Shown: in pieces, positions 9,051 to 17,125 of the stretch
How the letters are laid out: every line of letters starts with the position of its first letter
How positions within the stretch are numbered: the first letter of the stretch is position 1
Source: AC-32 sp963746155
GTDB taxonomy: Bacteria > Actinomycetota > Thermoleophilia > Gaiellales > Gaiellaceae
Direction of reading: 5' to 3'
DNA: 64,000 nucleotides
Assembly: GCA_963746155.1 (NCBI GenBank)
Contig: CAVVAB010000012.1
Span: 682,001 to 746,000, forward strand
Program-made: the position numbers and the translations under genes
Notes under the pieces: model-generated
Told to the model about the DNA's origin: nothing
Database searches by the model: none
The model's input: only the letters and a program-made list of their open reading frames with translations

Positions 9051-11622
9051 ATGTCGCCGAAGACGTTGACCGGGGCCGAGCTGCAGCTCGACGACGGGCC
9101 TGCGCGCGAATCCGACCTCTTCCTCGTCGACGGCAACAACCTCGCCTACCGCGCCTTCTTCGCGCTCCCGGAGGAGCTGGCCACGAGCGAGGGCTTCTCC
9201 ACGAACGCGCTGCTCGGCTTCACGAACATGCTCTTCAAGCTGCTCGCCGACTACCGGCCGAAGGGCGTCGCCGTCGCCTGGGACACGCGGCCCGTGCACC
9301 GGACCGAGCTGCTGGAGACGTACAAGATCGAGCGCAAGCCGATGCCGGAGCTGCTGCGCGAGCAGTTCCCGCACTTCCGGCCGATCGTCGAGGCGTTCGG
9401 GTACGTCAACCTCGAGTTCGAGGGCTGGGAGGCGGACGACGTGATCGCGACGCTCGCCCATGGCGCCGACGAGGCGGGGATCAAGACGTGCGTCGTCTCC
9501 ACCGACCGCGACGCCTTCCAGCTCGTCTCGGAGAACATCTGCCTGATGATGACCCCGCGCGGGGTCTCGGACGTCCACGTGTACACGCCCGAGCGGGTCG
9601 AGGCGCGGCTCGGGATCCAGCCCGAGCAGGTGCCGGACTTCATCGCGCTCAAGGGCGACCCCTCCGACAACATCCCCGGCGTCCCGGGGATCGGCGACAA
9701 GACCGCCGGCCAGCTGATCGCGAAGTACGGCTCGCTCGAGGAGGTGCTCGAGCACGTCGACGAGCTGACGCCCGCCCGCTCGAAGGCGATCCACGAGCAC
9801 GCCGAACAGGCCCGCGGGGCGAAGGTGCTCGCGACGATGCGGCGCGACCTCGAGCTCGACTGCGACGTCACCCAGCTCGTGCTCTCGCCGCCCGACCGCT
9901 CGACGCTGAAGGAGATGTTCAGGCGCTTCGAGTTCCGGAACCTGCTGAACCGCGTGGACGAGCTCGACGCCGCCCTCCCGGCCGCGGCGCCGCTTGAAGC
10001 CGACCGGCGTGCCCGTCCCGTGGCGCGAGGAACTTAGTAACAGTCTGTTACTAAGTGAGGGGTCTGTCGCGATCGCCGCGGCCGACGGCAGAATCGCGGT
10101 CGCCGTCGGGGATGAGGTGGTCGTCTCGCCCCGGCCCGAGCCGCTCAAGGCGCCGGGCGAGCTCGTCGCGCACGACGCGAAGGCACTCGGCGTCGAGGCG
10201 ACCGACGACACGCTGATCCTCGCGTACCTGATCGACCCCGGCCGCGCCGAGTACGACCTCGACGACCTCGCCGCCGAGTACGGCCTGGAGCTCGTCCCGG
10301 AGCCGGAGGCGGAGGAGGAGACGACCGCGCTCGTGCGGCACGCGGCCGCGACGCTCAGGCTGCGCGACCCGCTCCTGGGCCGCGTCCGCGAGCGGGGCGA
10401 GGAGGAGCTCTACCGCGAGATCGAGCTCCCGCTGACCGCCGTCCTCGCCGCGATGGAGAGCGCCGGCGTCAAGGTCGACACGTACCGGATGGGCGAGATC
10501 ACCGCCCGCCTTGCCGACCGGGTCGAGGAGCTCGAGGCGAAGGCCTACGAGCTGGCCGGCGAGGAGTTCCAGCTCGGCTCGACCCAGCAGGTCGCGCGGA
10601 TCCTGTTCGAGAACCTGAAGCTGACCCCGGGCCGCAAGGGCAAGACCGGGTACTCGACGGACACGCGCGTCCTGCGCTCGATCCGCGACGAGCACGAGAT
10701 CGTCGGCGTGATCGAGGAGTGGCGCGAGTACTCGAAGCTGCTCAACACCTACCTCGGCCCGCTCCCCGAGCTGATCTCGCCCGAGGACGGGCGCCTGCAC
10801 ACGACGTTCAACCAGACCGTGGCCGCGACCGGGCGGCTCTCGACGACGAGCCCGAACCTGCAGGCGATCCCGATCCGCACCGAGCTCGGCCGCGAGATCA
10901 GGTCGGCCTTCGTCGCCGAGCCCGGCTGCAAGCTCGTCTCGGCCGACTACTCGCAGGTCGAGCTGCGCATCCTCGCGCAGGTCTCCGGCGAGCCGAAGCT
11001 GAAGGAGTCGTTCGAGCGCGGAGAGGACATCCACACGACGACCGCGGCCGAGGTGCTCGGCAAGGACCCGGCGACGCTGACGAAGGACGAGCGCAACGTC
11101 GCGAAGATGGTCAACTTCGGGATCATCTACGGCATCTCCGCGTTCGGGCTCTCGGAGAACCTCGAGATCCCGCGCGACGAGGCGCAGGCCTACATCGACG
11201 CCTACCTCGCCCGCTTCCCGCACGTGCAGGACTTCATCCAGCGGACGATCGAGCAGGCCGAGCGCGACGGCTACGTGACGACGATGTTCGGCCGCAGGCG
11301 CCCCGTGCCCGAGATCCGCGCGTCGAGCCGGCAGACGCGTTCGCTTGGCGAGCGGCTCGCGGTCAACTCGGTCATGCAGGGCACGGCTGCAGACGTGATC
11401 AAGAAGGCGATGGTGGCGATCCACGACCGGCTGCGCGAGGAGGGCCGCGCCGCGAAGCTCGTCCTGCAGGTGCACGACGAGCTCCTGCTCGAGGCGCCGG
11501 AGGCGGAGGTCCCCGCCGTGAAGGAGCTCGTGCGCGAGGAGATGGTTGGCGCCTACGAGCTCGACCCGCCCCTCGAGGTCGACGTCGGCGCGGGCGACGA
11601 CTGGAACGACGCCAAACGTTGA
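9051..11622 (+). CDS. polA: DNA polymerase I (frame break between nuclease and polymerase parts)
   Basis: Repair and Okazaki-fragment polymerase. The first part (9051 to about 10004) is the 5'-3' nuclease: LFLVDGNNLAYRAFFALP, EGWEADDVIATLA, STDRDAFQLV, and the helix-hairpin-helix KGDPSDNIPGVPGIGDKTAG. The second part has a proofreading-like domain without the DxE motif, so it is probably inactive, then the polymerase: motif A SADYSQVELRILAQ, motif B KMVNFGIIYGIS, motif C LQVHDELLLEAP. The two parts are in different frames. Dropping one C near 10005 joins PLEAD to GVPVPWREEL. As it stands the first frame stops at 10035-10037, inside the palindrome at 10032-10056. ATG 9051 is chosen from the -10 box just upstream. 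Confidence 0.88.
10032..10056. repeat. perfect 25-base palindrome inside polA
   Basis: Two 12-base arms, ACTTAGTAACAG and CTGTTACTAAGT, are exact reverse complements around a single T. The element is strikingly AT-rich against a roughly 70% GC background. In the polymerase frame it is translated as part of ELSNSLLLSE, between the nuclease domain and the inactive proofreading-like domain. Confidence 0.85.
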
Positions 11623-11662
11623 AAGTCCTCCACCGCCAGGAGGGCATTTTCGGCTCCACGGC

Positions 11663-11668
11663 TATACT
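11663..11668 (+). promoter_or_regulatory. -10 box upstream of rpsA
   Basis: TATACT lies 13 bases before the rpsA ATG. No Shine-Dalgarno is visible in the short gap and no good -35 at the expected spacing. Confidence 0.4.
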
Positions 11669-11681
11669 GAGCGGCTTCTTG

Positions 11682-13199
11682 ATGGCCAACGAGACTGTGG
11701 ATAGAGAGACGGAAACGACGGCGCTCGACGACGCCGGCGTCTGGACGACGACCGAGGACGGCGAGCGCGTTCCCGATTACGACTCGACCTTCCCGACGAT
11801 CAACGAGGGCGAGGTCGTGCACGGCACCGTCGTGCGGGTCGACAAGGACGAGGTCCTGGTCGACATCGGCTACAAGTCGGAGGGCGTGATCCCGGTCGCC
11901 GAGCTGTCGATCCGGCGCTCGATCAACCCCGAGGACGAGGTCAAGCTCGGCGACGAGATCGACGCGCTCGTGCTGACGAAGGAGGACGCCGAGGGGCGTC
12001 TGATCCTCTCCAAGAAGCGCGCCCGCTTCGAGCTGGCCTGGAAGGCGATCGAGCAGGCGGCCGAGTCCGGAGAGCCCGTCGACGGCAAGGTGATCGAGGT
12101 CGTGAAGGGCGGCCTGATCCTCGACCTCGGCGTGCGCGGCTTCCTGCCCGCGTCGCTGGTCGACATCCGCCGCGTCCAGGATCTCGACGAGTTCCTCGGC
12201 CAGGAGCTCCGCGCCAAGGTGATCGAGCTCAACCGCTCGCGCAACAACGTCGTGCTCTCGCGCCGGGCCGTGCTCGAGGACGAGCGCAAGGAGCAGCGCC
12301 AGCAGATTCTCGACCGCCTGAACCCGGGCGACGTCGTCGACGGCCAGATCTCCAACATCGTCGACTTCGGCGCCTTCGTCGACCTCGACGGCATGGACGG
12401 GCTGATCCACATCTCCGAGCTGTCGTGGAGTCACGTCAACCACCCGTCCGAGGTGCTCGAGATCGGCCAGGACGTCAAGGTCAAGGTGCTCGATATCGAC
12501 CGCGAGCGCCAGCGGATCTCGCTCGGGCTCAAGCAGACGCAGTCCGATCCCTGGCAGGAGGTGCTCGACGAGTACCACGAGGGCGACGAGGTCGAGGGCA
12601 AGGTCACGAAGGTCGTCACCTTCGGCGCCTTCGTCGAGATCATGCCCGGAGTCGAGGGGCTCGTTCATATCTCCGAGCTCGCTCAGCACCACGTCGAGAA
12701 CCCTCGCGAGGTCGTCTCCCAGGGGGATCTCGTCAAGGCGAAGATCATCGAGGTCGACGCCGAGCGCCGGCGGCTGTCCTTGTCTCTCAAGCGGGTCGAG
12801 GGCGGCGGCGTCACGCAGCGCGCGGACGATTCGGAGGCCGTCGAGGGAACGCCGAACCTGGATCTCTCCGAAGAGGTGTTCCCCGAGGGCGGCGAGGAGC
12901 CGGCTGCCGAGGTAGAAGCAGAAGCCGAGGAGCCGGTCGCGGAGGTCGCAGTGGAGGAGCCGGCGGCGGAGGCCGAGCCTGCCGAGGAGCCGGTCGCGGA
13001 GGCCGAGCCCGCCGAGGAGCCGGTCGCGGAGGCCGAGCCCGCCGAGCCGCAGGAGCCGAGCCCGAGCGGAGGAGCCGAGCCCGCGGAGGAGCCTCCGGCC
13101 GAGGAGCCTGAGCCCGAGCCGCAGGCGGCCGAGGAGCCCGAGCCGGAGCCAGAGGCCGGCGACTCGGAGCCCGAAGCCAAAGCCCCGACGCCCGAGTAG
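11682..13199 (+). CDS. rpsA: 30S ribosomal protein S1
   Basis: RNA-binding ribosomal protein that helps mRNA onto the 30S subunit. Four S1 domains are visible: GEVVHGTVVRVDKDEVLVDI, GEPVDGKVIEVVKGGLILDL, GDVVDGQISNIVDFGAFVDL and GDEVEGKVTKVVTFGAFVEI, with the typical GLIHISELSWSHV and GLVHISELAQHHV segments. Length is 505 aa. The last 120 or so residues form a low-complexity Glu/Pro/Ala tail with near-exact EEPVAEAEPA repeats, which is long even for actinobacterial S1. ATG 11682 follows a -10 box and lacks a Shine-Dalgarno. coaE begins one base after the stop. Confidence 0.95.
   Translation: MANETVDRETETTALDDAGVWTTTEDGERVPDYDSTFPTINEGEVVHGTVVRVDKDEVLVDIGYKSEGVIPVAELSIRRSINPEDEVKLGDEIDALVLTKEDAEGRLILSKKRARFELAWKAIEQAAESGEPVDGKVIEVVKGGLILDLGVRGFLPASLVDIRRVQDLDEFLGQELRAKVIELNRSRNNVVLSRRAVLEDERKEQRQQILDRLNPGDVVDGQISNIVDFGAFVDLDGMDGLIHISELSWSHVNHPSEVLEIGQDVKVKVLDIDRERQRISLGLKQTQSDPWQEVLDEYHEGDEVEGKVTKVVTFGAFVEIMPGVEGLVHISELAQHHVENPREVVSQGDLVKAKIIEVDAERRRLSLSLKRVEGGGVTQRADDSEAVEGTPNLDLSEEVFPEGGEEPAAEVEAEAEEPVAEVAVEEPAAEAEPAEEPVAEAEPAEEPVAEAEPAEPQEPSPSGGAEPAEEPPAEEPEPEPQAAEEPEPEPEAGDSEPEAKAPTPE
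12981..13040 (+). repeat. two tandem 30-base repeats in the rpsA tail
   Basis: The 30-base unit at 12981-13010, beginning GCCGAGGAGCCGGTCGCGGA, is repeated exactly at 13011-13040 and encodes AEEPVAEAEP twice. A partial, less exact copy precedes it near 12925. It is in frame, so copy number could change without breaking S1. Confidence 0.8.
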
Positions 13200-13200
13200 C

Positions 13201-13785
13201 GTGTCCCGCCCGATCGCTGTCGCCATCACGGGCGGCATCGGGGCGGGGAAGAGCGAGGCCCTCGCCGCGTTCGCGCGCCACGGCGCAGCCACCGTCTCGA
13301 GCGACGAGATCGTCCACCGGCTCCTGCGCGAGGACGATGAGGTGCGAAAGGCGGTGCTCGAGCGCTTCGGCGACGAGGTCTTCGACGGCGACGGCGAGAT
13401 CGACCGGAGCGCGCTCGCGGAGATCGTCTTCGCCGACCGCGAGGCCCTCGACTGGCTCGAGAACGAGCTCCACCCGAGAGTGATCCGCGAGCAGGCCGCC
13501 TGGCGCGAGGAGCTCAAACGTCTACCCGATCCACCGGCGGTCTGCGTCGCCGAGATCCCGCTCCTGTTCGAGACCGGCGGCCAGGAGCGCTTCGGCGCGG
13601 TTGTCGTGGTCACGGCGCCCGCGGAGCTTCGCGCCGCTCGCACGCGGGTGCCTCCGAGTCCACGGGAAGCTCGGCTGATCCCGGACGACGAGAAGGCGAT
13701 GCGGGCGGACTACGTGTACGTCAACGACGGCACGCTCGAGGAGCTCGACGCGTTCGTCGCCGGGGTGATGCGCGACCTCGCGTGA
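13201..13785 (+). CDS. coaE: dephospho-CoA kinase
   Basis: Catalyses the last step of coenzyme A synthesis, phosphorylating dephospho-CoA at the ribose 3'-OH. The P-loop is ITGGIGAGKSEALAAF at residues 8-23; SSDEIVHRLL carries the catalytic Asp, and VAEIPLLFETG is the conserved substrate-site strand. Length is 194 aa. GTG 13201 is one base after the rpsA stop, and rpsA-coaE adjacency is common in actinobacteria. The region VPPSPREARLIPDDEKAMRADYV is shorter than the usual Arg-rich lid, but its ends match the family. Its stop overlaps the next start. Confidence 0.92.
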   Translation: MSRPIAVAITGGIGAGKSEALAAFARHGAATVSSDEIVHRLLREDDEVRKAVLERFGDEVFDGDGEIDRSALAEIVFADREALDWLENELHPRVIREQAAWREELKRLPDPPAVCVAEIPLLFETGGQERFGAVVVVTAPAELRAARTRVPPSPREARLIPDDEKAMRADYVYVNDGTLEELDAFVAGVMRDLA

Positions 13786-14333
13786 AGAAGCTGATCGCAC
13801 TGCTGCTCGTCGGCGGCGCTCTGGGCGCTGCCTTCGCCTACGTGAACTCGACCGAGCCCGGCTGGTGGGTGCGAATCCGCTACCCGCTCCACTACCAGGC
13901 CATCGTTCAGGCCCACGCCCGGAACTACCGGCTCGACCCCGCCCTCCTGGCCGCCGTCATCTACCAGGAGAGCAAGTTCCGGCCGCACGCCCGCTCGTCC
14001 TCGGGCGCGATCGGGCTCATGCAGCTCCTGCCGGACACTGCCAAGGGGATCGCGATCCACACGGGCGGATCGCGCTTCCGCGTCTCCGACCTCGACAACC
14101 CGGAGATCAACGTCCGCTACGGCGCCTGGTACCTGCGTCACCTGCTCGACAAGTACGGCGACGAGCGAACCGCGCTCGCGGCCTACAACGCGGGACAGGA
14201 GAACGTCGACACCTGGCGTCGCGAGGGGAAGGGGATCGCGTTCGCCGAAACGCGCCACTACGTGAGCCGTGTGGAGCACCTGAAGACGCTCTATCGGCGT
14301 GGTTACGCCAAAGAACTGGCTGCGCCAGACTGA
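13782..14333 (+). CDS. lytic transglycosylase (SLT domain)
   Basis: Cell-wall enzyme that cleaves the MurNAc-GlcNAc bond to a 1,6-anhydro product. Residues 1-20 form a membrane anchor or signal segment (LIALLLVGGALGAAFAYV). The SLT domain then shows the catalytic Glu in VIYQESKFRPHARSSSGAIG, the GLMQLLPDTAKGIA segment and TALAAYNAGQENVDTW. Length is 183 aa, a minimal Slt70-like catalytic unit. GTG 13782 overlaps the coaE stop (GTGA). The next gene has its own promoter. Confidence 0.9.
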   Translation: MKKLIALLLVGGALGAAFAYVNSTEPGWWVRIRYPLHYQAIVQAHARNYRLDPALLAAVIYQESKFRPHARSSSGAIGLMQLLPDTAKGIAIHTGGSRFRVSDLDNPEINVRYGAWYLRHLLDKYGDERTALAAYNAGQENVDTWRREGKGIAFAETRHYVSRVEHLKTLYRRGYAKELAAPD

Positions 14334-14346
14334 CATTTGTTGACGG

Positions 14347-14382
14347 TTGACAGACTGCGATAGTGATGTCATAGTGACGTCA
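14347..14382 (+). promoter_or_regulatory. promoter with tandem 11-base operator for the RHH-DUF4097 operon
   Basis: The -35 is TTGACA (14347-14352) and, after 17 bases, the -10 is CATAGT (14370-14375); the ATG at 14385 is nine bases further on. Two adjacent direct repeats, TAGTGATGTCA (14361-14371) and TAGTGACGTCA (14372-14382), differ at one base and cover the -10 and start point. They are a likely operator for the ribbon-helix-helix protein encoded immediately downstream. Confidence 0.65.
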
Positions 14383-14384
14383 CA

Positions 14385-14834
14385 ATGCAGCTACAACGAT
14401 TCGTCGATGCGCTGAAGGCCGACCTGACGGCCGTCGCGGAGCTGGGTGACGAGGCGACCTCTGATGCCGCCGGTCGCCTGGTCGTGACGCTGCAGGCATC
14501 GGTTGGACTGCGCCTGCTCGACGCGCTCTCGGAAGCAGCGCTCGAGTTGAACGACAAGCTTCCCTCCGGTCACGTCGAGGTTCGGCTCGCCGGGCAAGAC
14601 CCCGAGCTCGTCTTCGTGGGCGACGAGCCGGAGGCGGTCAGCAACGTGGACGACGGCCATACGGCCCGGATCACGCTTCGCCTCCCGGACGCCCTCAAGA
14701 CGACGATCGAGGCCGCGGCCGCCCAGGAGGGCGTCTCGGTCAACACCTGGATCGTGCGCGCACTGTCGCGCTCGAGCACTGGCACACAGGCGAGCCGGTC
14801 AGGCAAGCGGCTGACGGGTTACGCCAAGAGCTGA
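14385..14834 (+). CDS. ribbon-helix-helix (Arc/HicB-type) regulator with N-terminal sensor-like region
   Basis: 149 aa. The C-terminal part (about residues 98-130) reads HTARITLRLPDALKTTIEAA then EGVSVNTWIVRALSR, the beta-strand plus two-helix ribbon-helix-helix DNA-binding fold. The first 75 or so residues (MQLQRFVDALKADLTAVAEL and LQASVGLRLLDALSEAALEL) are predicted helical and of no recognised family. The gene sits directly behind a promoter covered by two tandem 11-base repeats, so autoregulation is the natural inference. It heads an operon with a 43-aa protein and a DUF4097 protein. Confidence 0.7.
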   Translation: MQLQRFVDALKADLTAVAELGDEATSDAAGRLVVTLQASVGLRLLDALSEAALELNDKLPSGHVEVRLAGQDPELVFVGDEPEAVSNVDDGHTARITLRLPDALKTTIEAAAAQEGVSVNTWIVRALSRSSTGTQASRSGKRLTGYAKS

Positions 14835-14847
14835 GAGGAGAGAGGAC

Positions 14848-14979
14848 ATGGCCTTCTATCCGATTCCGTTCGGACACGCAGAGGTCCACACCGATCCGCG
14901 CCCGAAGCGGCCGGCCCAGTACGCCGACGAGGTCGCGAGGCGCGACGCCCTCAAGACCCGCCCGAGGAGGTCTCGATGA
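14848..14979 (+). CDS. 43-aa conserved-style small protein between RHH and DUF4097 genes
   Basis: ATG 14848 is preceded by a strong purine-rich ribosome site (GAGAGGAGAGAGGAC), and the stop overlaps the next ATG (ATGA at 14976). The gene is thus embedded in a translationally coupled operon, the main reason to accept so short a frame. The product begins MAFYPIPFGHAEVHTDPRPK and ends in basic KTRPRRSR. No domain is recognised. It may act with the RHH regulator or the DUF4097 protein. Confidence 0.55.
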   Translation: MAFYPIPFGHAEVHTDPRPKRPAQYADEVARRDALKTRPRRSR

Positions 14980-15836
14980 GAACCGAGACCTTCGACACTC
15001 CCGGCTCCGTCAGCCTCGACGTCCGCCTCGGCTCGGGCGAGATCCGGATCGACGCGCGGGATGTCGAGCAGACGACGGTCGAGTTGCGGCCACTCCGTGA
15101 CAACGACGCCACGAAGAATGCGATCGAGTCCGCACGGCTCGAGCTGCGTGGCGGTGCGGACAGGCAGGAAGTGGTCGTCGACCTCGGCCGGTCCCGCGGC
15201 GGACTGTTCCGTGGCGCGTCGGTCGGCATCGAGATCACGTGCCCCGAGGGGGCCGACGCCGAGGTGAAGTCCGGCTCCGCCGATCTCGACGTCCGCGGGC
15301 GTCTCGGCTCGATCGGTCTCAGCACCGCCTCGGGCGACATCGAGCTCGACGATGTCTCCGGCGACGCGAACGTCAACACCGCCAGCGGCGACGTCCGGAT
15401 GGGCGGCGTCGGCGGCGAGATGCGCGTCAACACCGCCTCGGGCGACGTGCGGGCGAAGAAGATCGCCGGCGACGCGAGGCTCAACACGGCCTCCGGCGAC
15501 GTGACCATCGAGTCGGTCGACGGATCCCTCTCCGTCAACAGCGCGTCCGGCGACGTGACCGTCCAGGCGGCCCGCGCTGCGGTGAACGTCAACACCGCGT
15601 CCGGCGACCAGAGGATCGGCAGTCTGTCCGAGGGGAGCGCCGAGCTGAAGTCCGCCTCCGGCGATCTCACGATCGGGATCAAGGAAGGCTCGACGCTGTG
15701 GGTCGACGCTCGCTCGCGGAGCGGCGAGGTCCGGTCGGAGCTTCCGGTTTCGGACGCGGCGCCCGAAGGCGACGCGCCGCACGTGGAGCTCAAGGCCAAC
15801 ACGATGAGCGGCGACATCGAGATCACGCGCGCGTGA
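14976..15836 (+). CDS. DUF4097-family beta-repeat protein
   Basis: 286 aa. After an N-terminal strand region (ETFDTPGSVSLDVRLGSGEI), residues about 85-255 are built from short repeats of the form V-x-V-N-T-A-S-G-D-V (for example VNTASGDVRMGGVGGEM and LNTASGDVTIESVDGSL). This predicts a right-handed beta-solenoid of the DUF4097 (adhesin-like) type. No signal peptide or membrane helix is visible, so it is probably cytoplasmic here. Function is unknown; similar proteins often sit beside small regulators. ATG 14976 overlaps the 43-aa gene's stop. Confidence 0.75.
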   Translation: MRTETFDTPGSVSLDVRLGSGEIRIDARDVEQTTVELRPLRDNDATKNAIESARLELRGGADRQEVVVDLGRSRGGLFRGASVGIEITCPEGADAEVKSGSADLDVRGRLGSIGLSTASGDIELDDVSGDANVNTASGDVRMGGVGGEMRVNTASGDVRAKKIAGDARLNTASGDVTIESVDGSLSVNSASGDVTVQAARAAVNVNTASGDQRIGSLSEGSAELKSASGDLTIGIKEGSTLWVDARSRSGEVRSELPVSDAAPEGDAPHVELKANTMSGDIEITRA

Positions 15837-17125
15837 GCCCGTCCGACTCCCTAGACGTGGCCGTCGCGCCGGCCCGCAGGCGCTTCCTCCGCGCGCCGGA
15901 GGTCCTGCAGGCGCGCGACTTCCGCCGCTTCTGGATCGGCGAGTCGGTCTCGCTCTTCGGCGACCAGATCACGTTGCTGGCCCTGCCGCTGGTCGGCGTG
16001 CTGACGCTGCACGCGAGCCCGGCGCAGATGGGGTACCTCGGGGCGGCTCTGCTGCTGCCGAACCTGCTCTTCTCGCTCCATGCGGGCGCCTGGGTCGACC
16101 GGCGCGGGCACCGGCGGGTGACCATGCTCGGCACGGCCCTCGGCCGGGCGGGGTCCCTGCTCACGATTCCGCTGGCCTACTGGCTCGGCGTCCTGACGAT
16201 GGCGCAGCTGTACGTGGTCAGCTTCCTGGTCGGGACGCTGAGCGTGCTCTTCTTCGTCTCCTACAGCACGCTGTTCGTGTCGCTCGTTCCGCGGGAGAAG
16301 TACATCGAGGCCACCTCGCTCCTGAACAGCAGCCGCGCGATGTCCTACATCGCAGGTCCGAGCGTGGGCGGCCTGCTCGTGCAGGCGTTCTCGGCGCCGG
16401 GCGCGATCTTCGTCGACGCGGTCTCCTTCCTCGTGTCGGCGTTCTCGCTCAAGACGATCTCGCCGGTCGAGCCGCCGACCGAGAAGGCCGAGCGCGGGCA
16501 CGTGAAGGCCGGAATGCGCTACATCTGGCGCTCGCCGGTCATCCGCTCGAGCCTGCTGGCGACCACGACGATCAACTTCTTCAACTTCGTCTTCTGGGCG
16601 ATCTTCCTGCTCTACGCGAACCGCACGCTCGGCGTGAGCCCGGGCGTGCTGGGGCTGGTCCTTGGCGCCGCCTCGGTCGGCGGGCTGCTCGGGTCGTTCC
16701 TCACCGGCAGGATCAGCCGCCGGATCGGCGTCGGCCCGACCTTCGTGATCGGCTGCGTGCTCTTTCCCGCACCGCTCGTGCTCGTCCCGCTCGCGGGCGG
16801 GCCGCGGTGGGTCATCATCGCCTGCCTCTTCGCCTCGGAGTTCCTCTCCGGCTTCGGAGTGATGCTGCTCGACATCTCGGCCGGCGCCTTCTCGGCCGCG
16901 CTCGTCCCCGACCGCCTGCGCGCGCGGGTCTCCGGCGCGTTCATGGTCGTCAACTACGGCGTCCGGCCGATCGGCGCGCTGCTCGGCGGCGCGCTCGGCA
17001 CCTGGATTGGCCTGCAGACGACGCTGTGGATCGGCGCGGTCGGCGCCCTGCTCGGCGTTCTCTGGCTCGTTCCGTCGCCGATCCCGCGGATGCGGGAGCT
17101 GCCCGAGGTGGACGAAGGCGCATGA
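15833..17125 (+). CDS. MFS transporter (enterobactin-exporter/MdtH-like)
   Basis: Membrane carrier of 430 aa with about 12 hydrophobic segments. It starts FRRFWIGESVSLFGDQITLL, the loop typical of EntS-like MFS exporters. Motif-A-like sequences are HAGAWVDRRGHRRVTMLG and, in the second half, SFLTGRISRRIGVGPTF. GTG 15833 overlaps the DUF4097 stop. The gene runs directly into a second MFS gene by an ATGA overlap, so the pair is one transcription unit. Substrate is not evident; drug or siderophore efflux is the usual assignment. Confidence 0.82.
   Translation: MSPSDSLDVAVAPARRRFLRAPEVLQARDFRRFWIGESVSLFGDQITLLALPLVGVLTLHASPAQMGYLGAALLLPNLLFSLHAGAWVDRRGHRRVTMLGTALGRAGSLLTIPLAYWLGVLTMAQLYVVSFLVGTLSVLFFVSYSTLFVSLVPREKYIEATSLLNSSRAMSYIAGPSVGGLLVQAFSAPGAIFVDAVSFLVSAFSLKTISPVEPPTEKAERGHVKAGMRYIWRSPVIRSSLLATTTINFFNFVFWAIFLLYANRTLGVSPGVLGLVLGAASVGGLLGSFLTGRISRRIGVGPTFVIGCVLFPAPLVLVPLAGGPRWVIIACLFASEFLSGFGVMLLDISAGAFSAALVPDRLRARVSGAFMVVNYGVRPIGALLGGALGTWIGLQTTLWIGAVGALLGVLWLVPSPIPRMRELPEVDEGA

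Noticed and set aside
10051..11475. 474-codon reverse frame opposite polA
   Set aside because: Low-complexity Leu/Arg/Asp composition typical of an antisense shadow; polA motifs on the plus strand are decisive.
9994..11622. Polymerase part of polA as a separate gene starting at TTG 9994
   Set aside because: Start falls within the shared junction, no ribosome site or promoter is present, and one base removal gives a continuous PolA.
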